From CAYNST01 sp964546435 (GTDB lineage Bacteria; Pseudomonadota; Gammaproteobacteria; Pseudomonadales; Cellvibrionaceae): a DNA stretch of 64,000 nt. The translations under genes were made by a program, and so were the position numbers. This document shows positions 27,727-36,794 of this stretch, one piece after another. The notes under the pieces were generated by a model. It was not told the origin of the DNA, made no database searches, and saw only the letters and a list, made by a program, of their open reading frames with translations. How positions within the stretch are numbered: the first letter of the stretch is position 1; each line of letters opens with the position of its first letter. The stretch covers positions 90,933 to 154,932 of the forward strand of contig CAZJKJ010000001.1 in the NCBI GenBank assembly GCA_964546435.1, given 5' to 3'.

Positions 27727-28487
27727 TCATAATTTACCTATTGAAATCAACATGCAAGCGATATTGAAAAAGGCTCTGTATATGCTCACTTGCCTCTCCC
27801 GGCGAACAACATGTCGCCTGAAGTTACCGAACTATGCAACTGTCCGTCTCACTTTCCAACGTCGGGCATACCTCCTTAAAGCTCTACCATCTTGCTTTAA
27901 TGGCTTTATTCGATTGTGCCTGTTGGGGGCGAATCAGTTCGATATTCCGTTGACTCAGACTTTCTCGTAGCGGGTCTGAATCCGCGGCCTTGTCGTGTAT
28001 AAATCGTCATATTTTGCTTTTTCCATACGTCACATCATCAAGAAGTGGTTCGATTAGCTTTACCTCCGCAGGTGAAGCCGAGGTAATGGTGCTTTCAAGA
28101 GGAACACCTTCGCCGTGGACCACCACCATCCACTTTGCGCCCTTGCCGCGCTTGGTTTTGCCGATCTCTGGGCTCTTTTTTGGAGAAGTAATACTTCCGC
28201 CAGAAAATACTTCCTCCCAGTTCAGTAACGATTGTCGATCCAGTTGCCTCAAAAATGTTCTCCAAGCTTTTAGCCCACAATCATTTCTTCCCAGTATTGC
28301 AGCCTGCGCCACAAGTACTGGGGAAAGGATAGCAAGCAGGCAGATCGATCCAGCGAGCCCCCCGGGCGAAGGATCCATAAGATACCTTCAAAACAAGCTC
28401 GATTAGCTATTGGCTTCGAGCCGCCCTCGTTCCTGACTCAGCGGTGGTAAGCAAGGCTCAATCAGCTCCACTGATCATCAGTTATCT
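27727..28487 (-). pseudogene. Decayed IS5-family transposase
   Basis: The transposase can be followed along the minus strand through several frames. Near 28486 lies TDDQW, then after a one-base shift ELIEPCLPPLSQERGR. GARWIDLPACYPFPSTC follows in another frame, then WRRLQYWEEMIVG. The frame open from 28378 to 28007 carries LNWEEVF, GKTKRGKGAKWMVV and SASPAEVKLIEP. Further on come DKAADSDPLRESL and QRNIELI, then KPLKQDGRALRRYARRWKV, an in-frame TAG where the family has Trp, FGNFRRHVVRRER, and a final stop at 27727. Multiple frameshifts and a nonsense codon show it is inactive. Confidence 0.8.
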
Positions 28488-28567
28488 CTGAAGCAGCTGA
28501 TACCGGTTATAGTGCTATCCATCGGGATGCACTGGATACTCAGCGAGCGTTGCTGCAAGCATTTTTC

Positions 28568-28786
28568 CTATGACGGCCGCTGTGCCGTTAATATCGCTAC
28601 ATCCGGCTTAAACTCGGTGGAATCATCGAGCGCGTCGGTGTAGATGGTAACCGAACCAGGTTCTGACTTTGGAGTACCGAACAACATGACCCTGTCCAAC
28701 GTGCAAAACGTTGAGAATTTAGAAGCATTGATACCTTGGAATGTGATTCTTGAATAGAGCGTGATTGGCTTGATACTTACTCTCAT
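28568..28786 (-). CDS. Small hypothetical protein (72 aa)
   Basis: An open frame of 72 residues that starts 23 bases after the glycosyltransferase stop. I recognise no family, signal peptide or membrane segment, and no clear ribosome-binding site precedes the ATG. It may be a real small gene at the operon end or chance coding next to the IS remnant. Confidence 0.25.
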   Translation of the reverse strand: MRVSIKPITLYSRITFQGINASKFSTFCTLDRVMLFGTPKSEPGSVTIYTDALDDSTEFKPDVAILTAQRPS

Positions 28787-28809
28787 TTTTAAAACTTGGC
28801 AACAGCCTG

Positions 28810-29958
28810 CTAGCTGTACGACAATGGTCCCGCAGTATCACTCACGACCCCATGGGCATATTTTGTCAATAACATCTCCACGTCTTTCTGGTAGATCTTT
28901 AACATGGGATAGTAGCGAACGAAAGCGTTCCTTGCTTCATCAGTTTGAACCCAAACATCCAGCGATGAGCATGTACTGTAATCATATATAACAGCTTCTC
29001 CGCCCCCGAAAAGCGCTTTCTCAACAGAATTTTTGAGTTCAATTGTATCGCCGGAAATATGGGTGAACACGAATACACTGGTTGAATGTATCTTATTCTC
29101 GGGGACGCATAAATCCTCTCCTGTGGTAAGCAGATCAATGGCTTTCTCTCGCGCCATATCCAGCGCAAATGGATGCTTCTTCAAAAAATATTGGATATTC
29201 CGTCGATATTGGAGCAGGCGTTCCCCTCCACCCAATAGATCATCCCGGGTATCTCTTCCTTGATGAACAACCTGCATAAATGGATTGACACACATCAATG
29301 CCCCGTACTGTTGGCAGCGATAGCCGAACTCGAGATCTTCCAGCCCCCACTCAACGAATTTCTCATCAAACCCGCCCAATGCTTCGATAATGCTTCGTTT
29401 AATCGCCATGTTACACGTGTAGACCATGGCCCATGGATACTTCATTGCTCTTACATTGAAAGAATTACCCAAACAGATATTGTACCGAAAATCTAAATCG
29501 TCCTGAGGAATACCAAAATCATGCTGCTCAGCAAACGATACGCTTCCGCTGGAAAAGGTACGGTTGCCAACGACTAAAAAATAGCTACTCTCATTAAAAT
29601 ACCGGTCGAGTTGCAGAAGGTGGTCTACATAAACCAATATATCGGCATCAACGAATACAACAAATTCACCTGACGATGCTCTTATTCCTGCATTTCGCGC
29701 CCTCGCTCTACAAGAAACGCTAGTACGTTCCAAGCGTACAAAGCTGACCTCCGCCTCTGGAACATTTTGCCTTACATACAGCTCACTTCCATCGGTTGAA
29801 CCATCATCAACCACTACGATTTCATATGTATAATCATGACCTGTTTTAACGCCCATGATCGATCTCAAGCAGTTTTCCAGCCGATACTTACTATTGTAAG
29901 CTGGTATTATGAAGCTGTACTTTATCGGCCGATTGGCTCGCGTCATACTAGTGTCCAT
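28810..29958 (-). CDS. Family 2 glycosyltransferase
   Basis: A 382-residue GT-A fold enzyme. IIPAYNSKYRLENCLRSI is the GT2 start, VVDDGSTDGS binds the nucleotide sugar, and VFVDADI carries the DxD metal motif near residue 105. FVEWGLEDLEFGYRC is the WGxEDxE motif seen in enzymes with a galactosyltransferase-like acceptor domain. It likely transfers a sugar in the cytosol, perhaps onto the cluster 2 lipid, before export. M5 (29946) is an alternative start. It is separated by about 218 bases from the KASIII-like gene upstream. Confidence 0.82.
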   Translation of the reverse strand: MDTSMTRANRPIKYSFIIPAYNSKYRLENCLRSIMGVKTGHDYTYEIVVVDDGSTDGSELYVRQNVPEAEVSFVRLERTSVSCRARARNAGIRASSGEFVVFVDADILVYVDHLLQLDRYFNESSYFLVVGNRTFSSGSVSFAEQHDFGIPQDDLDFRYNICLGNSFNVRAMKYPWAMVYTCNMAIKRSIIEALGGFDEKFVEWGLEDLEFGYRCQQYGALMCVNPFMQVVHQGRDTRDDLLGGGERLLQYRRNIQYFLKKHPFALDMAREKAIDLLTTGEDLCVPENKIHSTSVFVFTHISGDTIELKNSVEKALFGGGEAVIYDYSTCSSLDVWVQTDEARNAFVRYYPMLKIYQKDVEMLLTKYAHGVVSDTAGPLSYS

Positions 29959-30176
29959 TGGATCCTGTAGCCCTCACTCCACAAACGCCTGTTGTGTTTC
30001 TCTAGAAGCCATTTCATAACCGCTACAATTGCAGATGCAGCGATAAAAAGCTTATCAAAATACTCATTTACTTCATGTAAAATCTGCTTTTTAAGCCATT
30101 CTTCTCTGTCTCACCTTCGCTCGCGAGCTGTGAAATCTCCTCCAGCCAGATCTTAATTTGCACTTTAAGCACGACT

Positions 30177-30905
30177 TTATATTCTGCACTCGCGCTCTAT
30201 ATTCACCTCAAAGGCGAGATCATTGTGCTCGCATTCATATCGGTAGCACCAATGATCTTCTTCGCCAAGCCGCGCTAATAAATCGATCTTCTCGGCTTGT
30301 TTATGCCAAGCATCACTTACATCATTGGGTCCCGCATTCACTTTCTGCTTCCGGGATACGGAGATCAATGGTAAATTTTCGTCCGGGCCTTGATGAGCGA
30401 CAATTTTTAACCAGAGCGCTAAGCCGGGTTCTGAACCAAATATGTTTGCATCGGCCGGCGAACCACCCAAAAACTGATTTAAATAGAACAACCACACCTC
30501 ATGACACTTCTCATCTTTAATCGCTAGACTGATGTACTCAAGTGCACCACTGAACACCCCGATCCCACTTTCGCTCAACACAATGGTCTGCTCTGCATTG
30601 ACGTTATATTTGGCACGGATCGCTGAAACCAGCGAATCGCCGCCATACATATCCAGATCAGGCATCCAGTAACAGAGGGCGATCAGATCAGGGTCGCCTT
30701 CTGGAGCAAGAGCTTCCACCATCTCAGTATGCGATGGGGCCGGAACAGAGTTCATCCTTTCGATATCACCTGGCGTAAGGTTCAGAGGCGCTGCCGTTCC
30801 GAGACTCACCAGCAAGTTACGATATGCCATCAAACGGTCATGATCGATTTTTACGGATCCCTCGCCGATAGCAAACCTTTCCACTCTAACTGTCTTTAGG
30901 TACAT
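30177..30905 (-). CDS. Degenerate KASIII-like protein
   Basis: A 242-residue protein without an obvious database-style family name. PDLIALCYWMPDLDMYGGD, then QTIVLSESGIGVFSGALEYISLAI, has the shape of the thiolase-fold segment before and after the nucleophile, but the Cys is absent (ESGIG). The protein is shorter than KASIII (about 310-330). It shares a general layout with the KASIII-like proteins at 38703 and 49180. A strong ribosome-binding site (AAGGAAGG) precedes the ATG at 30905. It follows the intact KASIII gene on the same strand by 83 bases, and could be its partner subunit. The fold assignment is inference. Confidence 0.5.
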   Translation of the reverse strand: MYLKTVRVERFAIGEGSVKIDHDRLMAYRNLLVSLGTAAPLNLTPGDIERMNSVPAPSHTEMVEALAPEGDPDLIALCYWMPDLDMYGGDSLVSAIRAKYNVNAEQTIVLSESGIGVFSGALEYISLAIKDEKCHEVWLFYLNQFLGGSPADANIFGSEPGLALWLKIVAHQGPDENLPLISVSRKQKVNAGPNDVSDAWHKQAEKIDLLARLGEEDHWCYRYECEHNDLAFEVNIERECRI

Positions 30906-30988
30906 ATGTTCCTTCCTTATAGGTCCGGGAACCTCACGTCTAAGCCCCGAACGACTTCTGTGCGGATTAATATAGTGTCAACGTCGGA

Positions 30989-31915
30989 CTAGCACTGAAT
31001 CAAGGCCGATGTATAAAAAAATCCAGACCCCAATGACACACATAGGCATAGGTCGCCCGGTTGAACACTTCCGTCTTCCTCAGCCGTACGAAGGTTGATA
31101 AAATTGTCTGCCGTAAAGCAGTGACCAGTCTTCGGAACATTTTTCAAATATACTTTGGATCGGTCCAAACCAAGATTCTTTGCAGCCTGAAGCCAGGCTG
31201 TTCTATTTATATTGTGAGGCAATATGAATTTTACCTCATCAAACGTCCGCCCTCCCTTTTTAACACTATCGGTTAAGAATTCAGTAAGCAGGCGAGGATG
31301 ATCTTCATTAAACCGTTCTATAATTTTTGGATCATGGAATCCCATATAGAAACGGCTATCAATTTTAAGATTGGTGGTAATGAGATAATTCTTGGTCGCG
31401 TTTTTGGTGATCAGTGCAGCGGCAGCGCCATCGCCTGTAATCGTGTTACCTGGCTGTACTCGCCAACTACCAATACCCCGATCACCGCACAGAATTAAAA
31501 CCGCGTCGTTCTCTTCCCCATGTTCAAGTACCGTCTTCGCGTACTTCAACGCCATAACACCGGAGGCGCAATTTGCTTGAGTAACAGCCATGGCGCTGCA
31601 CTCCCGCAAGTCATAGCGTCTGATAATTTCGCCAAGAACCGGCTTTAGCGGATCTTGATTAACTCCAACGGTATGTGTGTAGAAAAGGTGTTTGATCTTA
31701 TGATCGGCTGCCTTAGGACTGTCGAGCAACTTATCCAGAGCACCCGTGAGCAAATCCTGCAAAGTCTGTTGTGGATCATAAGCTATCTCCCGTTGCCCGT
31801 GATAAGTGGTGTGCAAAAACACATCCTTGTCGGATAGACCCAGTTCCTGCGCAAGATCTGCAATCGTGACCCTCCGCTTGGGCAAATAGTAAGCGACTTC
31901 GTCAATTCCAATCAT
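30989..31915 (-). CDS. KASIII-family beta-ketoacyl-ACP synthase
   Basis: A 308-residue KASIII. The nucleophile lies in TQANCASGVMAL near residue 115, the catalytic His in LPHNINRTAW near 236, and the third motif GHCFTADNFINL has Asn in a family-like position. These enzymes condense an acyl starter (CoA or ACP) with malonyl-ACP, or transfer acyl chains. Here it may set the starter unit or the final condensation of the cluster 2 product. It lies between the AMP ligase and the degenerate KASIII-like gene on one strand. Confidence 0.82.
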   Translation of the reverse strand: MIGIDEVAYYLPKRRVTIADLAQELGLSDKDVFLHTTYHGQREIAYDPQQTLQDLLTGALDKLLDSPKAADHKIKHLFYTHTVGVNQDPLKPVLGEIIRRYDLRECSAMAVTQANCASGVMALKYAKTVLEHGEENDAVLILCGDRGIGSWRVQPGNTITGDGAAAALITKNATKNYLITTNLKIDSRFYMGFHDPKIIERFNEDHPRLLTEFLTDSVKKGGRTFDEVKFILPHNINRTAWLQAAKNLGLDRSKVYLKNVPKTGHCFTADNFINLRTAEEDGSVQPGDLCLCVSLGSGFFYTSALIQC

Positions 31916-32024
31916 CTGTCATCCTCGTCAATTCGTACTACATTGCCGCTATCGCTCAAGCATTCCATCTTCGTAGATCGTGCAGCGAAGGCTGATTATT
32001 AATAATCTAAGGAATATTCTTATG

Positions 32025-33515
32025 CTATATTGTTGCGATTAATTGCGCCGTATCGATTTTTCCATGACTTGACAACGGTATTTGAGGTAGAAAGGATACC
32101 CCTCGCTGGATGTATTCTCGATCGAACCTCGTATCAAGCCAGGCTGAGAAATCCTTCTGATCATTGGGATGATTTTCCTTTAGCACAACGAATAAATGAG
32201 CCACCTCGTTGCCATCTCTGTCATTGACGCCGACTACTTTGCATATTTCGACGTTGTCGTTCTCATAAATGATAGCTTCCATATCCTTAGGGAAAATGCA
32301 GAATCCGGCCTGCTTTATCAGCTCCTTAACTCGTCCTTTAAAATAGAGAAGTCCGCTATCATCTTGTAAAAATAAATCACCTGTCGCCAACCAGTTGTCA
32401 TCCCTATAGCTGCCGGCTATCACCTCTGCGCCCGCTGTACCCTCAGCGCGAAAATATTGCTGGAAAACAGACGTTCCTCGGACATATAGCTGTCCGATCT
32501 GTCCTCGCGGCATTTCTCTCAGGTGGCGCTCACCGTTCTCTGCCACCACTTCTTCAAAGATCTTTGCATCTAACCCTGGCATAGCAATACCAACGGAATC
32601 AGCATTTTCTAACGAGAGCTCATGCGGCAAATACGACACGCGCTTAGATTCGGTAAGTCCATACATTTTGCAGATGTGGACGTCGCTGTGAACCAGCTTG
32701 CGAAGGGCGTTGAACGACTTGACTGGAAAAGCCCCGCCAGTACTGGTTATGAGCCTTACGCTGTCAATCCTCTTCTTGAAGGCATCCATATACTTAATCA
32801 TGCTGGTAGCCAACGCCGGAACTAAAGGAAACACTGTGACGGAGTAGTTATTCACAGCGTTAACTAGATTTATAGGATTGACCGGCCCCTCGTAGAGAAC
32901 GAAGCGACATCCGGTGGCCAAACAAAAAAGTAGTTGATATAGGCCATAATCAAACGATAAGGGAGATATGCCGATGATCACATCGTCCTTTGTGATATGA
33001 AGATAAGCAAGAATCCCCCTCAAAGCTGAAATCACGTTCGCGTGCGTCAGCATGATGCCCTTCGGCTGACCAGTACTGCCCGATGTATAGATTATTAACG
33101 CTAAATCGACGCCGGTTAACTTAGGCTTCGACAGAAACTCGACTCGTGCGCGACCCGTCGATCTACCGCCGGCTTCTTGAAGCAATTGAAGCCTGGGGTC
33201 CAAAATATAACGAGCTCCACAATCATCTACTATCCGTTGTAGAGATTCCCTCGCGGTTTCCCGCTTGACCGGTACCACGATACCACCGACACTCCAGATG
33301 GTCATCAAAGACTCAATGGTGCTCACCGAATTTTCTACCAATACGATGATTTTATCCTGATGTGAAATGGATTCGTATGCAGCAATCGAATGTTTCACGG
33401 CCTCTTTTAATCCCTCGCCAGCAACTACATCTCCGCCGGTTGATGATATATGTCCGCTCCATCCATCAGTCAACGCAGCATCCACCAAGTCTTTGATCGT
33501 GAAAATACTGTCCAT
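32025..33515 (-). CDS. AMP-forming acyl/amino acid ligase (ANL superfamily)
   Basis: A 496-residue adenylating enzyme. The P-loop-like motif IIYTSGSTGQPKGI lies near residue 143, KMYGLTES near 300, ATGDLF near 379 with FKGRVKELIKQAG after it, and the catalytic Lys in SSHGKID near the C-terminus. It activates a carboxylate as the adenylate and loads it onto CoA or an ACP. The substrate cannot be read from sequence; with two ACP genes in the cluster, loading an aryl, fatty or amino acid starter is plausible, comparable in role to the ligase of aryl polyene clusters. It is 13 bases from the ABC permease gene. Confidence 0.82.
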   Translation of the reverse strand: MDSIFTIKDLVDAALTDGWSGHISSTGGDVVAGEGLKEAVKHSIAAYESISHQDKIIVLVENSVSTIESLMTIWSVGGIVVPVKRETARESLQRIVDDCGARYILDPRLQLLQEAGGRSTGRARVEFLSKPKLTGVDLALIIYTSGSTGQPKGIMLTHANVISALRGILAYLHITKDDVIIGISPLSFDYGLYQLLFCLATGCRFVLYEGPVNPINLVNAVNNYSVTVFPLVPALATSMIKYMDAFKKRIDSVRLITSTGGAFPVKSFNALRKLVHSDVHICKMYGLTESKRVSYLPHELSLENADSVGIAMPGLDAKIFEEVVAENGERHLREMPRGQIGQLYVRGTSVFQQYFRAEGTAGAEVIAGSYRDDNWLATGDLFLQDDSGLLYFKGRVKELIKQAGFCIFPKDMEAIIYENDNVEICKVVGVNDRDGNEVAHLFVVLKENHPNDQKDFSAWLDTRFDREYIQRGVSFLPQIPLSSHGKIDTAQLIATI

Positions 33516-33527
33516 AATAGCTCACCC

Positions 33528-34277
33528 CTATTCCCAGCGGAACGTCTTAATAGCAAGACCAAAAAGAACTATCGTTGTTACTAACAAAACTGTGAATGGC
33601 ATTAAATTGGCCGATAATGCCTCGCCATAATATATCTGAGCTTCTAACACATCGTATAAGTACGAGGCTGGGAGCGCCCTCGAAATCATATCTAACCAGT
33701 GAGGAAACAGTGTTTTGGGGAAAGTTGAACCGCTAAGAAATAGCATAATGAGAAAAACAACATTGCCGACAGCAATTGCCGTTTGAGGCTTTTCACAAAA
33801 TCGGACAATCAGAAAGCCTAAAGAACAGAACATCACTGTACCGATAAAAATCGTCAACAATAAAGAAAGGCCATTTCCGTTGATCGACGCCGAAAATAGG
33901 AATCTCGCGGCAATTACCACCAGTAAACTGCCGAGGATAGTAATGAGAACCTGTCGAAGTATTAACCCGCTGACAACATGGATGCTCGATAAATCCGTGA
34001 CCTTAAGTCGCTTATAGACACCGCTGCACAGGTCAGCAGGAATGACGGTTACAATCGCAAAAAGCCCTCCAGACATAACTGTGATGACCACAACTCCAGC
34101 AACTAACGTTAACCGAGTATCGCCGCCGACTGCCTCTGGATCTAGAAGCATGCCTCCAAAGACCGACATCATCAGTATGAGCATGAGTAAAGGGTACATA
34201 AAAGACCAGAACAGTGCCTGCTTGCTTCTGGACGCGACGACACACTGCATTGAAAAAAAGCTTGTCAGCTGATTCAC
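33528..34277 (-). CDS. ABC-2 type transporter permease
   Basis: A 249-residue membrane protein with about six hydrophobic segments (for example FWSFMYPLLMLILMMSVFG near residue 24). The LFLSGSTFPKTLFPHWLDMISRALPASYLYD stretch, given here only for its position near residues 180-210, is the ABC-2 signature. The GTG start overlaps the ATPase stop as GTGA, so the two are translationally coupled. Together they form a DrrAB-like exporter, probably moving the cluster 2 product or an intermediate across the inner membrane. Confidence 0.83.
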   Translation of the reverse strand: MNQLTSFFSMQCVVASRSKQALFWSFMYPLLMLILMMSVFGGMLLDPEAVGGDTRLTLVAGVVVITVMSGGLFAIVTVIPADLCSGVYKRLKVTDLSSIHVVSGLILRQVLITILGSLLVVIAARFLFSASINGNGLSLLLTIFIGTVMFCSLGFLIVRFCEKPQTAIAVGNVVFLIMLFLSGSTFPKTLFPHWLDMISRALPASYLYDVLEAQIYYGEALSANLMPFTVLLVTTIVLFGLAIKTFRWE

Positions 34278-35179
34278 GTGTAAGAACCCTCACCTGTAAG
34301 CTCTACGAACACATCCTCAAGAGAAGATTTCCCTATTTTCAGATCCCTAATATTGAATGCGTCCGATAATTCCTTGATCGACTGGAATAGCGTTGAGCTT
34401 AGACATGGAACCGAAAAATGATAAACGCCGTTTACATATCGCACGTTGTTAAATCCGAAGCCGTGCAAGCTAGTAACCTCAATCTCCCTCTCCGTCTTAA
34501 CTTCGACTCGGTAATGATTATTGTGGTTGCTAATGATATCGCTGGGCTTGTCCGTTACTACTATTTCTCCGCTCTTTAGAATTGACACGCGGTCAGCCAA
34601 GGCTTCCGCTTCTTCTATGTAATGAGTGGAAAATACAATAGCTTTCCCCTGCTGCTTTAGTGAACGGATCAAGTCCCATATCTGGTGTCTCACCTGAGGA
34701 TCCAAAGCCGTTGAAGGTTCATCAAAAAACAGCACGTCAGGATCATTGATGAGCGACAGAACAATAGATATCTGTTGTTTTTGGCCTCCGGAAAGGTCTT
34801 TAAACTGCACATCTAACTTATCCGAAAGATTCACTGCTTCCAGATAGCTATCAATACTATTCGATTGAGATTTATAGAATTTACGGTAGAACTTGAGCAG
34901 CTCTTTAACAGTTAGAGTGTCGTAATAAACAGGGGTCTGAAATACGGTCCCTATCTCGAGTTTCCGCTTTGGAGCGCCAGTTTTGGAGTCATAGAGATTA
35001 ATAGTCCCGTCGTCGTAGCTCCTCAGCCCCATAAGGATCTCGAGCGTTGTAGTTTTTCCAGAGCCGTTCGGACCCAACAAACCAAATATTTCGCCGCGAT
35101 TGACGTCAATGGAAATTCCCTTCAAGACCCGCTTTTTGCCATAGCTCTTGGACAAATTTCCTACACTTATTATTTTCAT
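34274..35179 (-). CDS. ABC transporter ATP-binding protein (ABC-2 exporter)
   Basis: A 301-residue ATPase of the DrrA/CcmA type. Walker A is GPNGSGKTT, the signature motif is LSGGQKQQ and Walker B is VLFFDEPSTALDP, with the H-loop in STHYIEEA. A C-terminal extension of about 90 residues is typical of drug/polyketide exporters. It follows the small ACP gene by 26 bases and is fused by overlap to the permease gene. Confidence 0.9.
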   Translation of the reverse strand: MKIISVGNLSKSYGKKRVLKGISIDVNRGEIFGLLGPNGSGKTTTLEILMGLRSYDDGTINLYDSKTGAPKRKLEIGTVFQTPVYYDTLTVKELLKFYRKFYKSQSNSIDSYLEAVNLSDKLDVQFKDLSGGQKQQISIVLSLINDPDVLFFDEPSTALDPQVRHQIWDLIRSLKQQGKAIVFSTHYIEEAEALADRVSILKSGEIVVTDKPSDIISNHNNHYRVEVKTEREIEVTSLHGFGFNNVRYVNGVYHFSVPCLSSTLFQSIKELSDAFNIRDLKIGKSSLEDVFVELTGEGSYT

Positions 35180-35205
35180 TTCCGTTATCTCTTAATGAGA
35201 AAGCG

Positions 35206-35478
35206 CTAGACCAACACTTCGAATGAGATCATTTGATTATGCATATCCGCAAGCGTCGTCATTTCATCGAACTGCAACTCAGACGCATCAATTGCAAAGT
35301 CACCATATATTTCTTCACAGGCTATGATAATCTCCACTATATTCAGAGAGTCGATCCCGATTTCCGACAAAGGTACAGTGTGATCAACCGTATCTGTGTT
35401 TAAGGCTTCAGCTGTACTTGTGATCAATTTTCCCAGTAATTCTGGGTAGGCTACGGAAGCGTCATTTCCGTCTCTCAT
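35206..35478 (-). CDS. Acyl carrier protein
   Basis: A 90-residue ACP with the phosphopantetheine attachment Ser in GIDSLNIVEI near residue 43. It is acidic and helical with the usual length. It lies directly in front of the ABC exporter and AMP ligase genes, so it may carry the starter unit loaded by that ligase. The second ACP of the cluster is at 43795-44094. Confidence 0.87.
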   Translation of the reverse strand: MRDGNDASVAYPELLGKLITSTAEALNTDTVDHTVPLSEIGIDSLNIVEIIIACEEIYGDFAIDASELQFDEMTTLADMHNQMISFEVLV

Positions 35479-35509
35479 ATCATTCTCCGATTATTTTTAA
35501 CTAATACCA

Positions 35510-36790
35510 TTAAAAAACACTAATTTTAAGTGTCCCCTCTACCGCGATATCTTTTGTGACAGCGCCAAACTCTGAAGTATCACTACCCGCATACTGGATG
35601 AACCTCAAGGCAAGCTCAGAACGGCCCCAGAACGCCCTTTTTAAACCTAGAGAACCTACATAGCTTTCGTCGTCTATACCTGCCAGCACTCGGGACTCGA
35701 CCTCCACTTTAAAGGCCGAGGCGAAGGCAACATACGAAACCGAAAGATAATTTTCTCGAAGATAATTCTCACTAAAGACCGACCCAGAAATAGGAACTTC
35801 GGTGTAGCCAAAGCGAGCGAACTCCGCCACTGCCTTGCCGACTTCCTCGTTTATTTCATCTTCAAAACCTCTTCCATTATGGAAGTACTCCAGTTGAACT
35901 CTTTGCCGCTCATCAATAAAATGAGATACCACTACAAGAAGATCCAAGTAAGTTGATTCTTGGCTGAGGCTCTCCAATGTTGTTCCAAAATAGGCCGGGT
36001 ACATAAGGCGCTCTTTGTCTATCTCGACGTATATCGCTTCTACGGCCAAGGTCGTGTCAAGCGGTAGTGAGCTGTCGAATACAGCACCTACCTTCTCCGA
36101 ATATTTGCCTATCTTCCCCAAGAGCAGAGAAAATTCGGCGCCTCTTCTGACGTTTATCTTTACCGCGAATTGGTCACCGTCGTAAAAATCGCGGTCTTGG
36201 TTCGATGCAATTAGAGAAAAGTCGACATAACTTCCTAATTTTTCATATTGAATCTGGTCGACTCCTCGATAGCGTCGGGGATCGAAGACATCGACATCCT
36301 TGGTAACAAAGTCGTTGCTGATGAGATCGGCGGGGCGCCACTGGAAGCCGGCGCTCCATCCCATATACTTACGCCCCACAGATAGATACTGGCCGGTCGC
36401 TTTATGGCCCGCTTCATAGAATCCTTCCAGTAACTCGGATTCAGTATCATATTGACTTTGGTCGGATACACGATCATGACTCCAAATACCGACTCCACGT
36501 GCAATCAATCTCGAACTGTCAGTCGGCAGATATTTCAATCCCAGATCGCCAAAGACCTGATGTGTGGTTAGATCGAGGCCGTCATTGCGAATCAGCCCCG
36601 CCGTATGCTTGACTCGATAGGCCAAATCCAGACTAGTACTTCCTTTTGGCGGCATACCACCAGAACTCACCTCTTCTAACTTAAACTGCTCTTGCTCAAA
36701 TGGATCGAATGGATCGAATTTATCTGCGTGACAATTCAAAGCCTGTAGTATAAGTAGAAAAAGCAGATAGACCTTTGCAGTCATAGACAT
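35510..36790 (-). CDS. DUF1302-like outer-membrane beta-barrel protein
   Basis: A 426-residue protein with a signal peptide (VYLLFLLILQALNCHA) and many alternating strands. SVGRKYMGWSAGFQWRPADL corresponds in position to the WQQVVWGRADEL motif of the cluster 1 barrel, and the C-terminus ends in Phe (LKISVF), typical for BAM-dependent barrels. It probably forms the outer-membrane exit or acceptor for the cluster 2 product. The start may be 36790 or 36784. It is separated by four bases from the acyl-CoA dehydrogenase stop. Confidence 0.7.
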   Translation of the reverse strand: MSMTAKVYLLFLLILQALNCHADKFDPFDPFEQEQFKLEEVSSGGMPPKGSTSLDLAYRVKHTAGLIRNDGLDLTTHQVFGDLGLKYLPTDSSRLIARGVGIWSHDRVSDQSQYDTESELLEGFYEAGHKATGQYLSVGRKYMGWSAGFQWRPADLISNDFVTKDVDVFDPRRYRGVDQIQYEKLGSYVDFSLIASNQDRDFYDGDQFAVKINVRRGAEFSLLLGKIGKYSEKVGAVFDSSLPLDTTLAVEAIYVEIDKERLMYPAYFGTTLESLSQESTYLDLLVVVSHFIDERQRVQLEYFHNGRGFEDEINEEVGKAVAEFARFGYTEVPISGSVFSENYLRENYLSVSYVAFASAFKVEVESRVLAGIDDESYVGSLGLKRAFWGRSELALRFIQYAGSDTSEFGAVTKDIAVEGTLKISVF

Positions 36791-36794
36791 CGGC

